Position numbers and translations under genes: made by a program. This document shows positions 34,192 through 46,000 of a DNA stretch of 64,000 bases, in pieces. The DNA comes from Punctularia strigosozonata HHB-11173 SS5. Taxonomy: Eukaryota > Basidiomycota > Agaricomycetes > Corticiales > Punctulariaceae. Below the pieces are notes generated by a model. The model saw only the letters and a list, made by a program, of their open reading frames with translations, was not told the origin of the DNA and searched no databases. The stretch lies in NCBI RefSeq assembly GCF_000264995.1, contig NW_006767437.1:128904-192903 (forward strand), read 5' to 3'. How positions within the stretch are numbered: position 1 is the stretch's first letter; the number at the start of each line of letters is the position of its first letter.

Positions 34192-37100
34192 TCAAGGAAG
34201 TAGGTTTTGGAGCTTCCCGAAGTCGGGAGTCCCTAGGCCGGTTACCTGGCAGAAGTCAGCTCGAGAACCCGTCACGTATCGCGTCAAGCTCACCGGGTCC
34301 CAGCCAACACCAGCGCTGAAACTGCTCAGAAATCATGAGTATTGGGAATACACCATATTCAGGTCTCCTACCCAGTAGTGCCACATCTGTGAGGCCAATG
34401 AGATCAGCCTTGACCTTCACACCAGGAAAGCACATACCCAGGATTATTCCCTGACACTATGTCGTTCAGACCGGCGGTCCCTTGACCGTACAGCAATGGA
34501 TTAAGGAATCCCAGAGGACTCTTCCCGTTTGCAAGCTGGAAGTCGTTGAGGAGGGAAACGACGCCTGCGAATGTCTATTCCTCGCGGTCTCCGTAACATA
34601 GCTTGCAATGACGTGAATTAGTCTCTCACCGGCGAACTGGCGCTGGTGCCACCGACCGAAATCGTACGACCGCCTGTAAGGCGCGTTGTCACGAAAGTTA
34701 CAACAGGATCAGAGCACGCAGAGCCGTTACCTAGGATGACCTGGAATCCTTGGCCCTGAGCGGCGACATCAGGATACGCTCCTGAAAAATTGCTCGTCAA
34801 TGAATGTAATTCGTAAGACGAACAATATCCACCTACGGCCCGTTGCGCTGTATCATGGATCAGCACACCGTTTATACGTTTGAAACGTGGCTCGAACTCA
34901 CTTGAACAGTCCAGAGAACGTGTCACCTAAACCGGCCAGGAACGAATCCACCGCGCTTGCTTGATAGCTGGGCTGTTTAACGATGTGAGATCAGCTAGTC
35001 ATTGAAAGGCAAATACTGTACCTGAGCAAAGTAGCGAGAGAATCCACCTCCGCTAAATGACACCGCAACTTCCGGTGCCACTCTAATAGTCCCTCCAACG
35101 GTAGTGACGAACGGACCTACGACATCGTCAACACATGGACTCGCTTGGAGATAATTGACTCACAGGACGCTGGAAAGTTGGGTTGGAACAGGACGCGGCT
35201 GGCGGAAGAGTTCAGGCAGGCAAACCACGGTCACACGCTTCGCTTACTTCGTTCCGTCGTTAGTGAGGCAATCACTACCGCCAACACCCTGATAATAAAT
35301 CGGAAATCAATGCTCGTCTTCCGTCTCATCATATGTACGCTGCACATACGTCATCTCCAGATGAGAACATGATGCTTGTTCCCCGAGCACCAAGTTGGGC
35401 GAAGTCATTGCACACCTGCCGTGTTTATGGATTGAATACAGTGTTCGAGTGCGGCGAAAACGCGCTACATACCGCCTGAGCAAAGTCGAATGGCACGGTT
35501 TGCTCGTCGTCACCATATGACGTGGTCAATGTCTGAGGCACCGTTGTTTGGTTGAGGAGGAATCCGAGGAAATCCAAGTATCTTTGATAGCATATATATA
35601 TATTGATATCAACTGTATCCAGAGGATCTGAGTGAAAACGTACGGCTCGTTGGTGTTAGTAGGCGTCTATCGGTAACCGTTTTACATCGAGTTTGATTGC
35701 TATCAAAAATGATTGTACGTACGTTGTCATCTGCCACGAAGGGAGGAGACCCTCCGGTGCTTGATCGTATCAGCCCCATGCGTTTCAATCGTTCGCGGCC
35801 GCATACCTGAAGTATACATTCGGAGTGGGGAAGGACATGCCTGGAACATGCTTATTGAGTCTGGGAGACACTGGTAGGGAGAACCCAGCTACCTTCCGTG
35901 TATTGAATATCCAGGTTGGCCTAGAGGTGGTTTAGCCTTGTATGTTGCTCGAAGAAGGTCGCTTTCTTACTTCAACACCGGGATCGGTCTGATCATTTCC
36001 TCCTCCGTTCACTGCAAGCACGTTGTTACTCCTGGGGCGGAACACAATATCATAGAGGACTTACCCTGCACTACTGTGAAGTCGGCACCGACCGCGTCGG
36101 TTCTAAACCGGCTGAAGAAAGTCTTGTGTCCTTATAATCAGTTTACAAGTCGACCAGCTCCGAGAACGCGACACTAAACCTGAAGGTCTGCATGGTTGGC
36201 GAACCTATGCGCTATATCGTAAGCTGGAGAGAACGTTTGCAAGAGGATGAGACACGTACTCATCCAGATAACCTGCTACGCCAAGGACATTGACGTCCGT
36301 GGCTTGCGGCACATACGTAGACGTGTTGTATAATGCTCGCAGGCAAGTGGGCCTAGTCAGTCGACGTCAACGCTACTGTGCTGTGACAAGCTACCGATAC
36401 ACCTCGTACGTGATGGTCGTGCTGCAACTAGCGGGCACAGTGGCCAGCCCGCCTGGTTGAGCGATTTGCGACTGGAGAGCATGATCATCGTCCAAAGATG
36501 TGATTTCTGGCATGATTCGGTGCGTCGCTTTCATCGCTTTCATCGTGGAGAAGTACCTGGACGTCACTAGCCCGTAAGCGAAGGTGGATTGTCGATAGGA
36601 GCGACTAATCACTGACGTTGTTGGGGTGACCACGTTAATGTGATTATGAAGATCCTCAGGAAGCGAGTAACTCATAGCGCGAACGATCTGCTCATCCGTG
36701 ATATCGTGTTGATAAATCCTGTATTTCGTTCCTATACAATGTACAGGGTCAGCGATGATCCTTACAACGCTCAAATACCGTATTCCAGGCACCTAACATG
36801 CGCTCTGCTTGCTCAATAGTAACAGGAACTGTCAACCAATCGCCTGACGATGAGCGATGGCAGCTAGACGGCTGGATTCCGTGATGCAGAAGCCAAGAAT
36901 CCGTGAGAGCGGTCGAGTCCGGATGGGGGGCCACAAGAGTGTCGACATCTTCTTTCGACAGATGTGCCCCGTAACGGCTGTGTGACGGGTCCGAAACTTC
37001 ATAAAGGTGCTTGACTAGCTCATCGAAGCCATGCTGCTTCAGACCGATTCGAAGATGTATCTACTACGTGTATCAGTAAACGAAGACGAAAATCAAGAAA

Positions 37101-37311
37101 ACTGCGGTGCACCATCATACTGATGGTAGCGCCGTGGAGGTTCATATATTCCCACCTTGGACTCGGTAGGTGCGGGCCCGACTTCAATCCAGTGTTTTGG
37201 AGTCTGGACCCACTCATGCTTGACCTTGAGGTTGTCCCATCGTTTGTCATGGAACGGAGAAGCGATGCTCGTGGCTGCGAGCGCAGCAAGGGCGAGTACG
37301 GTGGGCAGCAT
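34192..37311 (-). CDS. Secreted sedolisin / tripeptidyl-peptidase (peptidase S53)
   Basis: Acid serine-carboxyl peptidase made as a pro-enzyme. Signal peptide MLPTVLALAALAATSIAS at 37311. The pro-kumamolisin domain follows (DNLKVKHEWVQTPKHWIEVGPAP, LYEVSDPSHSRYG-type block near 36960, KEDVDTLVAPHPD, VTIEQAERMLGA). The catalytic Glu/Asp pair lies in the split motif GVE-ANLDIQYTE (near 35900-35960), joined across an intron. The Ser nucleophile is in GGRTISVGGTSASSP (near 34650). The oxyanion and calcium region is PLGFLNPLLYG, then GFSAGVGWDPVTGLGTPDF, ending KLQNLLP-stop at 34192. More than a dozen small exons. All key residues seem present, so I expect an active enzyme for extracellular protein digestion at acid pH. 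Such genes are usually a multi-copy family in wood- and litter-decay fungi. Confidence 0.9.
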
Positions 37312-37356
37312 CTCAGAACACCAGATCCAGCGGGAGTCGAGCTATACCCATGAAGA

Positions 37357-37364
37357 CTATATAG
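37357..37364 (-). promoter_or_regulatory. Probable TATA box of the sedolisin gene
   Basis: The palindrome CTATATAG sits about 46 bases upstream of the sedolisin start codon, which would leave a very short leader. A TATA element fits a regulated, highly expressed secreted enzyme. Identified by eye only. Confidence 0.45.
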
Positions 37365-38805
37365 TGTCCCGTGAATGTTCCTTCTCGGCGAGCATGGAAT
37401 CCGCGAACGGCGCGATAGCGACACCATCGTCGTGTCCACACGAAAGAAGACGGAGAACCGTGGCCACAACGCCTTGTTCGGGAAAGCCGAGGATCCAGTC
37501 GGAAAGCGAGAACTCGGGGATCGTATGGCTCCGGCTGGTTCATGCGAATCGGGTTGAAGACCGTACAGAACGCCGAGTCCCGGAGCAGTTTGCATTGTCC
37601 GAGTTGGGACGCCATGTCAGTGACGCATTAGGAGACGAGGCTTCGCAGCCCCGCGAGGGGAGGGTTTGTGTCCTTTGCAGTGGGTATGAGGTCGACGGGG
37701 TTTCCAACACCCTATCATGCCGCAGACCGAGGGTCGGGTGATTGAACACACTGTTGCCCTGGCTCCCAAGCGTCTAAAGCGAATCTGCTGAGGCGAATAC
37801 AGCGCGCGCGTGGAGCGATTCTAAGTATGAGCACAGCCAGCAAAGCTGCACCTTGCGTCGGGGGATGGGTTCACACAGCAGGACACGAACTCCCACGGGG
37901 GCGTTACTTCCAGACTTGCCGGGGGCCGAGGGTTGCTGAACCGACTGCAGCTTCGTTCTCTCCAGCACTTTCCTTACCCAAAAGTATGTATGTATTGGCT
38001 TGAGGCTTCTGCAACGTTCTCCGACCGCCGCGTGTCCGGGCTTCGGGCCTGGCGCACGGGCTTGTTCTCCTTTAGGGACCCGTCTTCAACCTTGCGCGAA
38101 TCATGCATTCAGTGGGATTGTGTCGGTGTATCGGATGCTGGACCGGGTTCATGTGGCTGGCATGGCTGCGTGGACGCGCATGACGTGAATACAGCGAGGT
38201 CGCAGGAAGTACGCATACGCATGGCCGATGCGCGCCCACACCGTCGAGTGCTTCCGTTCGGCTGAGAACGGTGTGACATTTCTCGCGAAGCTACCCAAGC
38301 CGTACGTACCGCGGCCGCGACCACGGCATATGCGAATATAAACTTTCCAGCGTCACGCGTGATGCAAGCTTGAGAATCACCTGTTTTCGGAGTACATACG
38401 CCACGCGAGAGCGCTGCTTGTTTCGGCTGAGAATGCGTACACGGCTGTTCGGACACGGACTGCAATGTTCCTGCGCCAACACCACGAATATCTTGCTCAT
38501 CTCCACATCACTGCTCTCCATCGCCCAGCATATACTTATCTCTGAATACACCGCGCCAAATGCGCCAATTTTCTCCTTAGTGATCAGGTACAATCATTAA
38601 TCCACTTTATTTTGGTCGGTTTTGGAGGTAAAGTCGAGCGCTGGGTCGCGAGAGCGAAGCTGAGCGAAGTCTGGTGAAGTAGCGACCGATCGCCGCGATT
38701 GCGTTACGGCCGCACCGTTCCGAGCAGCTCCGAAGCAAGGTGGTTGGTTCTACAAATTATAAAGACAAGTTACAAGGAGGGTGAAATGTTGATGCGGAAC
38801 GCCGA
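37365..38805. other. Long gene-free region upstream of the sedolisin gene
   Basis: About 1.4 kb between the sedolisin start and the end of argininosuccinate synthase, the longest gene-free stretch in the window. ORFs of up to 194 codons on both strands are overlapping shadows without family features. A small repeat of GAGCGAAG units occurs at 38658-38672. It presumably carries the regulatory region of the protease and the 3' flank of the arginine gene; an unannotated non-coding RNA cannot be excluded. Confidence 0.5.
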
Positions 38806-40414
38806 TCAGGTTCGGCTTCCATAGACGTCTTTGGGCGCGACGCCCGCCTGCCCCTTGCGGAGATTCGCTTGGGCCCATCTGTACACGGAGGAAAATCAAC
38901 AGACAGTTTCGGGGCAAGGGATCGAGGACAACCCACTTTTTGATCCGGATCGACTCGATCTGGATGAAGCCGGTCGTGTCAGTCGGCTCGAAACCGCCCA
39001 GCTCGTCCATCGACGACTGTTTCGCGTCGTAAAGACCCTGGATATCGCGTCGTGAGGGGCGCAACTCTGCGTTCGAATGATATGCACGGAGACTTACCTC
39101 ATCGGAATCGCGACCCTCAACAATCACGTTGCCCTTGTACAGCTTCAGGCGAACGACGCCGTTCACGGTCCGCTGGCTGGCTGGGATTGCCGCGGTGACG
39201 AACTCGCGTTCCGGGGTGAAGAAGTGGCCGTTGTACAGGATGCGGCCAAGCTCCACGGTGACGAACTGGTCACGGAGGGCACGAACGTTGCGGTCGAGGG
39301 TGAGCCCCTCTATATCCATGTGCGCGACGCGGAGGATGGTCGCGCCCGGGGATTCGTAGCATCCTCGAGACTTGACGCCAATGAATCGATTCTCGACGAT
39401 GTCGATACGACCGACGCCGTTCCTGCGGGCGGCTGCGTTGAGGAAGAGGAAAATCTCCACAGGGTCGGTGACGGTCTTATCCCCGCTGGTGACCTTGACG
39501 GGCAAGCCAGTCTTGAACTCGATCGACAGTCGCTCCGGGGTGTCTGGCGCCTCCTCCGGGCTCTTAGTGAGTTTCCACATATCCGCGGGCGGAGTGGTGT
39601 TCGGGTCTTCGAGAATGCCCGCCTCGTAGGAGATGTGGAACAGATTCTCGTCGGTGGACCAGGGCTTGGCCGCCGTCTGCTGCACAGGGATCTGCTTTTG
39701 AGCGGCGTAGGCGAGGAGGGCTTGCCGTCCGGCAAAGCGGTTGTAGAAGTCGGGAATACGCCAAGGGGCGATGACCTTGATGTCAGGCTTGAGGCCGTAG
39801 AAGGCGAGCTCGAAGCGGACTTGGTCGTTGCCCTTGCCCGTGCAGCCATGCGAAACGAAACTGAGCAAAATGAGAGGGGATTGGCGATCATTCAGATTTT
39901 GTTTCCTTACTCGCATCCTTCTCTCTCCGCGATCTCCATCATGCCGCGAGCAATGACCGGTCGCGCAAGCGATGTACCGAGCAAGTAAACGTTCTCATAG
40001 ATGCAATTGGCTTGCACGGCAGGGTAGATCAGTTCCGTGACGAACTCGCGTTTGAGATCCTATGGAAGGATCAGCGGGGCGTCCTGTGCCGCTTGCATGC
40101 GAGAACTAACGGAGAGGAAGAACTTCTTCGCGCCAACCTTCAGTGCCTTCGCGCGGGCGGCCTCGAAGTCCTGCGATGAACATCATGAACATCATTGTCA
40201 AGGGTCGGCGGTATTGCTAAGCACCTCTTCTTGGCCGACATCGGCCATGAATGCGTACACATCGTATCCTTCCTCGATGAGCCACGCGAGGATGCAGGAT
40301 GTGTCTGGTGGGAGATACGCGAAGTGAGCGAACCGCGCCACGGCGCGTTACAGCGCGTTACGCACCGAGGCCTCCGGAGTAGGCGAGTAAGACGCGGCCC
40401 TTTGCAGCAGACAT
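38806..40414 (-). CDS. Argininosuccinate synthase
   Basis: Joins citrulline and aspartate using ATP, the seventh step of arginine synthesis (yeast ARG1). Start [16 protein letters not shown] at 40414, with the ATP-pyrophosphatase P-loop SGG-DTS split by an intron. Then [83 protein letters not shown] and [17 protein letters not shown] (near 39850). The long central exon continues with [82 protein letters not shown] and [17 protein letters not shown] final short exon ends [12 protein letters not shown]-stop at 38806. About 415 residues, full length, all substrate-binding motifs present. Cytosolic. Confidence 0.96.
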
Positions 40415-41057
40415 GGAAGGATACAGCGAGGATGAAGACAGGCGGAGTGCAAGAGCGCAGAACGCACGACAATACAATCGATCGAGTCAAATATTTTGCA
40501 GGCAATGCAGTTAGGGGCTGCAGATAAATTCTCGGCCGATACGCTTCGAAGGTGGGCCGAACAAGGCGCCTATTCTCACATATTGAATGGCACGATCAGG
40601 AGGAATTGGCACAGCTGGGAGAGCTACGTGACGCTGCGTATGTCTCAGCGCTGTCGTTGGCACCGCTCGATGACGGATGCAAATAAGGCTGGATATGCGA
40701 CGTAGGATATTCCCGGGCCGATCGACGGCGCTGGGTAGTGTGGCTGTGCTGGCGCTTCCAGGGGGTTGATCTGAGACCGCTGGACGCTTGGCAGCAGCAG
40801 CTGGACACGAACGCCGGTTGAGCAGATCGCTTGGTGCCGGCACGCGACTCTGCAGGACGCCTCATTTCCGTCACCCATAGCCAGTCTATACCGACCCTCT
40901 CTACCACACGAGCGCGGCCGTAATCCATCAAGCACGGACACGTTGCAATCGAGAGGTCTATACGCAGTCTGAGTCAACCAAGAAGACGGTGAGTACGAGA
41001 CAGTACGCTGTCTAGATTTATCGGTCGTCTGAGATCGCGACCCTTACCAGACACACC
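40415..41057. other. Divergent promoter region (argininosuccinate synthase / RING gene)
   Basis: About 640 bases. A short open stretch near 40590-40680 in plus frame reads like protein (EWHDQEELAQLGELRD) but has no start, splice partners or homology I recognise. No TGACTC-type general amino-acid control site was confirmed by eye. Confidence 0.45.
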
Positions 41058-42973
41058 ATGAACTCCGCAGCAACAAGCAATGCCTCGCGTCGAGAGGCTG
41101 CGCGACACCACCGTCGCGCTGAGAACATGGCTGCAAGCTCGGCGGCGGCGTCCTCAAGCGTCAATGATGCTCGTAACATCAGCCACAAGTCGCGATCTCC
41201 TGAGCGTCGCAGGGCGGATAGTCGGCATTCGTCCAGAAGCCCATCACGGGGTGCCCGCACGAGAAAGCGTCCCATCACCATGGTCGTCACCAATTCACGA
41301 GCGCCCTCACCCGGAGAGAGGATGCTCGTCGACCGATCCAAACCTCGACGAATGAAGTCGAAGCCCGCACTAGCGCCGACCGTCGATTCTTCCTTACCAG
41401 GGCAAGCCATTCGCCAGTTCGAAAGAAGTCTCGTCAAGGCGCCGAAGCCAGCGCAGGAGATGCGGGTCAAGTCTACGCACAAGGATCCCTCGGATGCCCT
41501 TGCAGTTGAAGATTCCACCTCTCCCACATTTGGCGGGCCGCTTGCTCAGGCGGAGTTCGATCGCCTACGAGCGGAGGTAGAGAAGTACAAACAAGTACGC
41601 GTTGATAAACATACAGCTCAGTAGCTATTGACATTATATGCAGCAACTCGGTAGCGCTAGGAAGACGGCTATCCACCAGGCGAAGGTGCGTGACTGTCAA
41701 ATCGCCAGCATATGAGCTAACAGTTAATCCAGTTAATGATCGAGTTAGAGAACAGGCTTTCCGCTGTCAACAAGGTGAGAATAACTTATCGTTCGATTCT
41801 CCAGATACATCTCATTTTCCCCCTCCATTCAGATCAGAAAGGAGAACCACCAACGTATAGAGAACCTCAAAGCGAAGTCGAAACAAAGTGACGAAGTACG
41901 TGTCCCATTTGACTGTCTGGGGGAGGTAGCCTTGACTATGACACAGTTGATCGCGACGATTGAGCAGAGCTGCCAGTGTCAGATCTGCATGGAGCCGCTG
42001 ATGCAACCATATGCGTGCGTTTTCGACACTTTGGTCGCCTGTGATGCATAGTCAAACGACACCCCTGATAGGAATCCCTGTGGTCACGTTTTCTGTCAAA
42101 CATGCCTGCAAGGCTGGTTCCGCAATGCCCCGAAGGCCCAAGACGAGATGCAGTTAGACGAAGACGATGATTTAGTATACAGGCGAAAGACATGTCCGAC
42201 ATGCAGGGCCATTGTCCGCAATCGCCCCAGCCCCTTGTTCCTCATGAAATCCATCACTCAAGCCATCACGAGGTTCAAATCGCCTGTGGGTCAGGCTAAA
42301 CAGCGCAGCCCGCCGCCTCCGGAAGGCGATCCATGGGAAGGTATCTTCCGCCCGTCTGACGCAAGCTCCGAAGAGGACTACGACGAGGATGACGTGGACG
42401 ACGAGGATACGGAACTGTTCGGTTCTGAGGATGATGAAGACGAAGAGGGTTGGGACGTCCAATACGGGTATGGCACGGGTTCGGACGAAGATCCGTACGA
42501 GGGTGAATATATCCCAGCGCGTTGGGCCCCGCCGAGCGTGCTTCTCGACGGCGACCTATATGACTTGGACAACTATGCGCCGGAAGAACTTACGATACTT
42601 CGGCGGGGTGGGACACAAGCTATGCGCGAGTTGTTCAACCTTAAATACACTCATGAAGAAGGGCTCAGCATCGTTTCGGAGGGTAATACCTTCTACCTTG
42701 GTACGCTGTCTCACCCAGCATACACATCATGGTACCTTCCGTCGCTCACCACAAGACGTTGCAGGTTGGAACATCTCATTGCATCCAGAAGATGAAAGCG
42801 GTGCGGATTACGTCGACTGGGTTATCGACGACATTGGCGAGCGACCGGAGAGATGGCGCGTTGTGTATCATCCCAACGGAACATTCACGGCTTACCGCCT
42901 GGTTCGAGAGGACGAGACCGAGGACGAGTATGAGACAACCGACTCAGAGGCATACCTCGAAGACATGATTTGA
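41058..42973 (+). CDS. RING-finger protein with coiled coil and acidic insert (probable E3)
   Basis: Starts MNSAATSNASRREAARHHRRAE. The first exon (to about 41600) is Ser/Arg-rich with RSPERRRADSRHSSRSPSRG, then LAQAEFDRLRAEVEKYKQ. Four short exons form a coiled coil (IRKENHQRIENLKAKSKQSDELIATIEQ). The RING finger starts CQCQICMEPL (near 41975), continues NPCGHVFCQTCLQGWFRNAPK, and ends KTCPTCRAIVRNRPSPLF; about 26 residues with a DEDDD stretch separate the CxxC pairs, longer than in a usual RING-HC. Next come a long acidic region (SSEEDYDEDDVDDEDTE), GYIPARW-type and LRRGGTQAMRELFNL segments, and a last exon WNISLHPEDESGADYVDWVIDDI ending YLEDMI-stop. RING plus coiled coil suggests a ubiquitin ligase. 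Tail-to-tail with DOA10, 120 bp apart. Confidence 0.85.
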
Positions 42974-43093
42974 TATCAAGTTGTCGTGCTCTGTCCAGCA
43001 GTACGTTGACGGAATCAGATTCATAGGCGATATATTGTTCAGTATAGGGTGATTATCGTTATTTTTGAAAACACGGCTACACGAGACTGTATA

Positions 43094-46000
43094 TTACATT
43101 TCACCGATATCGGTGCCGTCGAGAGATGGCGTCCGAGCCTCCCTCTTGACTTCCTCCGGTTTTGTTTCCTCCGGTTCCATGTTCCGCAGTCGCATCTCGA
43201 CCAGGAACTCATTGTCGCGTATCGTCTGTGACCAGCTCGCGAACAAAACGTTCAGAGAATTGGCTGTGCGGTATAAGCCAGCCGCTGCGAAGATGCCAGG
43301 GAAGACGTGCATGACTGAGGAGGCCAATGGCGGTCGCGTATGAGCGGCAGTAGGATGCTGGGTTATGGGAGACTCACGAAGGAACCTATTGTCTACTTGC
43401 ATGTCTAAAAACTTGCGGAATGACAGGACCACAAGCGCCGGTAGAAGGAGCATGCCAGCAAGCCCACCAAAGGCCGGAGCGATGACTTCTACGGTCGCCG
43501 ACCACGGATCTGGACTTGTCCAACCGTTACGCGCGATCTAACGAGGACGATTAACTTGCGACAGGAACAGGAAGCACCTATGTTCGTACCTTCTGGAGAC
43601 CACGAGCAATGCCAGTGCGGGAGTGAAGATGGTGTGTCTTCAGGGCAATCCGAGTGTACAATAATCCAAGGGCCCACATGTCGATGAGCCTAACGCGTGG
43701 GATGAAATTGGAATTCATGGAGAATCGGATGGGGAGGATGAGGTAGACCTCGACGACCAAAGAAAGCAGTGTGGGCAAGATGAAGCCGCAAAACGCAACC
43801 ATGTACAAGATTTGTGCCAGCCAAACGAGCGTGCGCTTGAGAACGTAGAGACTTCGCGGTGCGCTGGAAACCTCGTCGTCGTCCGGCCACGCCCTCTGTC
43901 GCCTCTTGTCCATGCGATCGAAGGCGCGGCCAACAACAAAACAGCCGTATAGGAGGTAAAACCCGAGGAAGAATGAATATCCGTCATGGACATCCTCAGC
44001 GATGACGAGCTTGAAGACCGCGCGTCCCAGCATGATCGGACATGATATGACTGCCGTTGTAGCAGCAGCGCCAGCAGTCCAAAGGCCAAGGACGAAAAGA
44101 GCAAGACGCCATTTGAAGTGAGGCGGGACATAAACAATCATATAGTCGTCTTTTATCTGGCGCCCTGCCTTCTCCGCTTCGGCGTTCTGGCTTTGTATGA
44201 TCCTTGAGTCGACCTCGGTTAATGGTACTCCATTCTCGTCGACGGCGGCAGTACCACGCATGTCGCGGGCCAATGCGATGTGGTCGCTCGCCGGGACACG
44301 CCGGAAGCCGCCATCCTTCAGATCCACGGCGCGAATCTGAGAGCTCTCGAACAGCGTCCATGCTGAGTACGCAGGAGTGATTTCTTCGTCAGCCACCCTA
44401 ATTCCCAGCATGTAGGACGTCAATCGGAGCTTCTTCGAGAGGAATTTCCAGAGCGCCGAAGCGCCGGTTTTGATGGGCTTAGATGGGCGGAAGTGCTGCA
44501 TTGTGTAGGGAAGGACTGATAGCATCACCAAGAGGTCGATAGGTACTTCACTCAGATTGTTTCTGTGTCCAGGTATTAGGCGAGGGATGAGGCGACCTTT
44601 TTCCGTGACTTACTGAGGCATCCATCGAATCGGTAATACGTTTGTGCACATCCACATGAATCCTCCAACAGAGCCAACCCCAGCTACGATCACTGCAGAG
44701 TACATCTCTGCACTGATAAGCAACTTACGTAGATGAGTTAGTGTGGGTCTCTCGAGTATATCCCGTATAGGATGGAAATTCTGATCTTGAGGATCTTTGA
44801 TGAACCACATGGCTCCAGGACGCATGATATCCCTGCAACCGCTCAAGAGCATAGCAAAGTGGTACCTGCGATCAATGTCAGGTGGGAGTTCGCTAAGTTA
44901 GACTTCAAACCTAACGGACATGAACATGGTACCCCCGACCCAGTGATCTGAAAGAGCAATTTCAATTGGCATCCGTGCAAGAGAGACGAAGGAAATACGC
45001 ACAGAACACCGCTGTGATAGGCCGGGCACAGAAGAAGATCCATCGTGACTCGTAGCTCGAACGAGGGAAGAGCCATATGCTCGATAAATCCAACATAAGA
45101 CCGCACCCGAACGGGAAGACGACCAATTCGAATACTATGAATGCGGCAACCTGACGATGAAATGAATCAACCCATCAGCTCATTGGACGGAGATGGACAG
45201 CTATATCGAAGACTTACCTTAATGATCAGGAACTGCTGGCGTATGGTACTTCGAATTGCTCGTCCAGCGTTACGCATGTTCCCAGCAGTGAGCATGTTGA
45301 GGTAGATTGCTAGAAGCAGTCCGACGACTGCATAGCCAAGGATCGTAGCGAAAATCTTCTCCAGAGGTCCATTGCCCAAAGCCATGCGCACCCATATAGC
45401 TGCCGCCGCCGTGGCGCCAATGCGAACACGTCTGCCTAAAGCAGCGAAATGGGGTTCTGCCCAACGCGCTAATTGCACGTCCGATTCGAACATCCAATCA
45501 ATCAGGGACAAAGGTCCACGACCTATGGAAGCGCTCGAACCACCGTTGCTGGGCTTGAGAGAGCCAACAATCGCGGTCCATTGATCCTCGATGATTCTCC
45601 GACCCCGACCGTGCTGCACCGGGCGTCAAATATATGCATCCGCTGAATTTCATGTCACTCACAACAGCAAGTGTATACTCGGTAGCCTTGGAAGTAACGG
45701 AGTCACCGAAGGCCGCACTCATCAGAGCCACGGACATCCGACCAACAGCTTGAGCACACGCAGAGAGGGCGGTCCATACTGAAGGCAACAGAACGCGGCT
45801 GGCGATGAACAGTAATGCATCGAGAATGGGATCGGTGAAGACTTGTATAACCCTGATCGGAAAATGTAGCACCTTCAGCAGGCGCGGAGGATCCAACTGA
45901 ACGCAGGACATGAGTATGCAGATGCCGCAACATCGCAGGCACACACCGTAAGGAGCGCAGTGGTCTTGCCGATGGTGAACGGCACCCATATTCCGAGCCC

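Noticed and set aside
37020-37741. Plus and minus ORFs of 191-194 codons over the sedolisin start region
   Set aside because: They overlap the protease signal peptide and pro-domain exons in other frames and have shadow-like composition.
39077-39988. Plus-strand ORF of 303 codons across argininosuccinate synthase
   Set aside because: Exact antisense shadow of a strongly conserved enzyme exon with biased codon use.
40560-40690. Protein-like segment EWHDQEELAQLGELRD in a plus-strand frame
   Set aside because: Only about 33 residues, no start codon, no splice partner and no recognised family; could be a decayed exon but nothing proves it.
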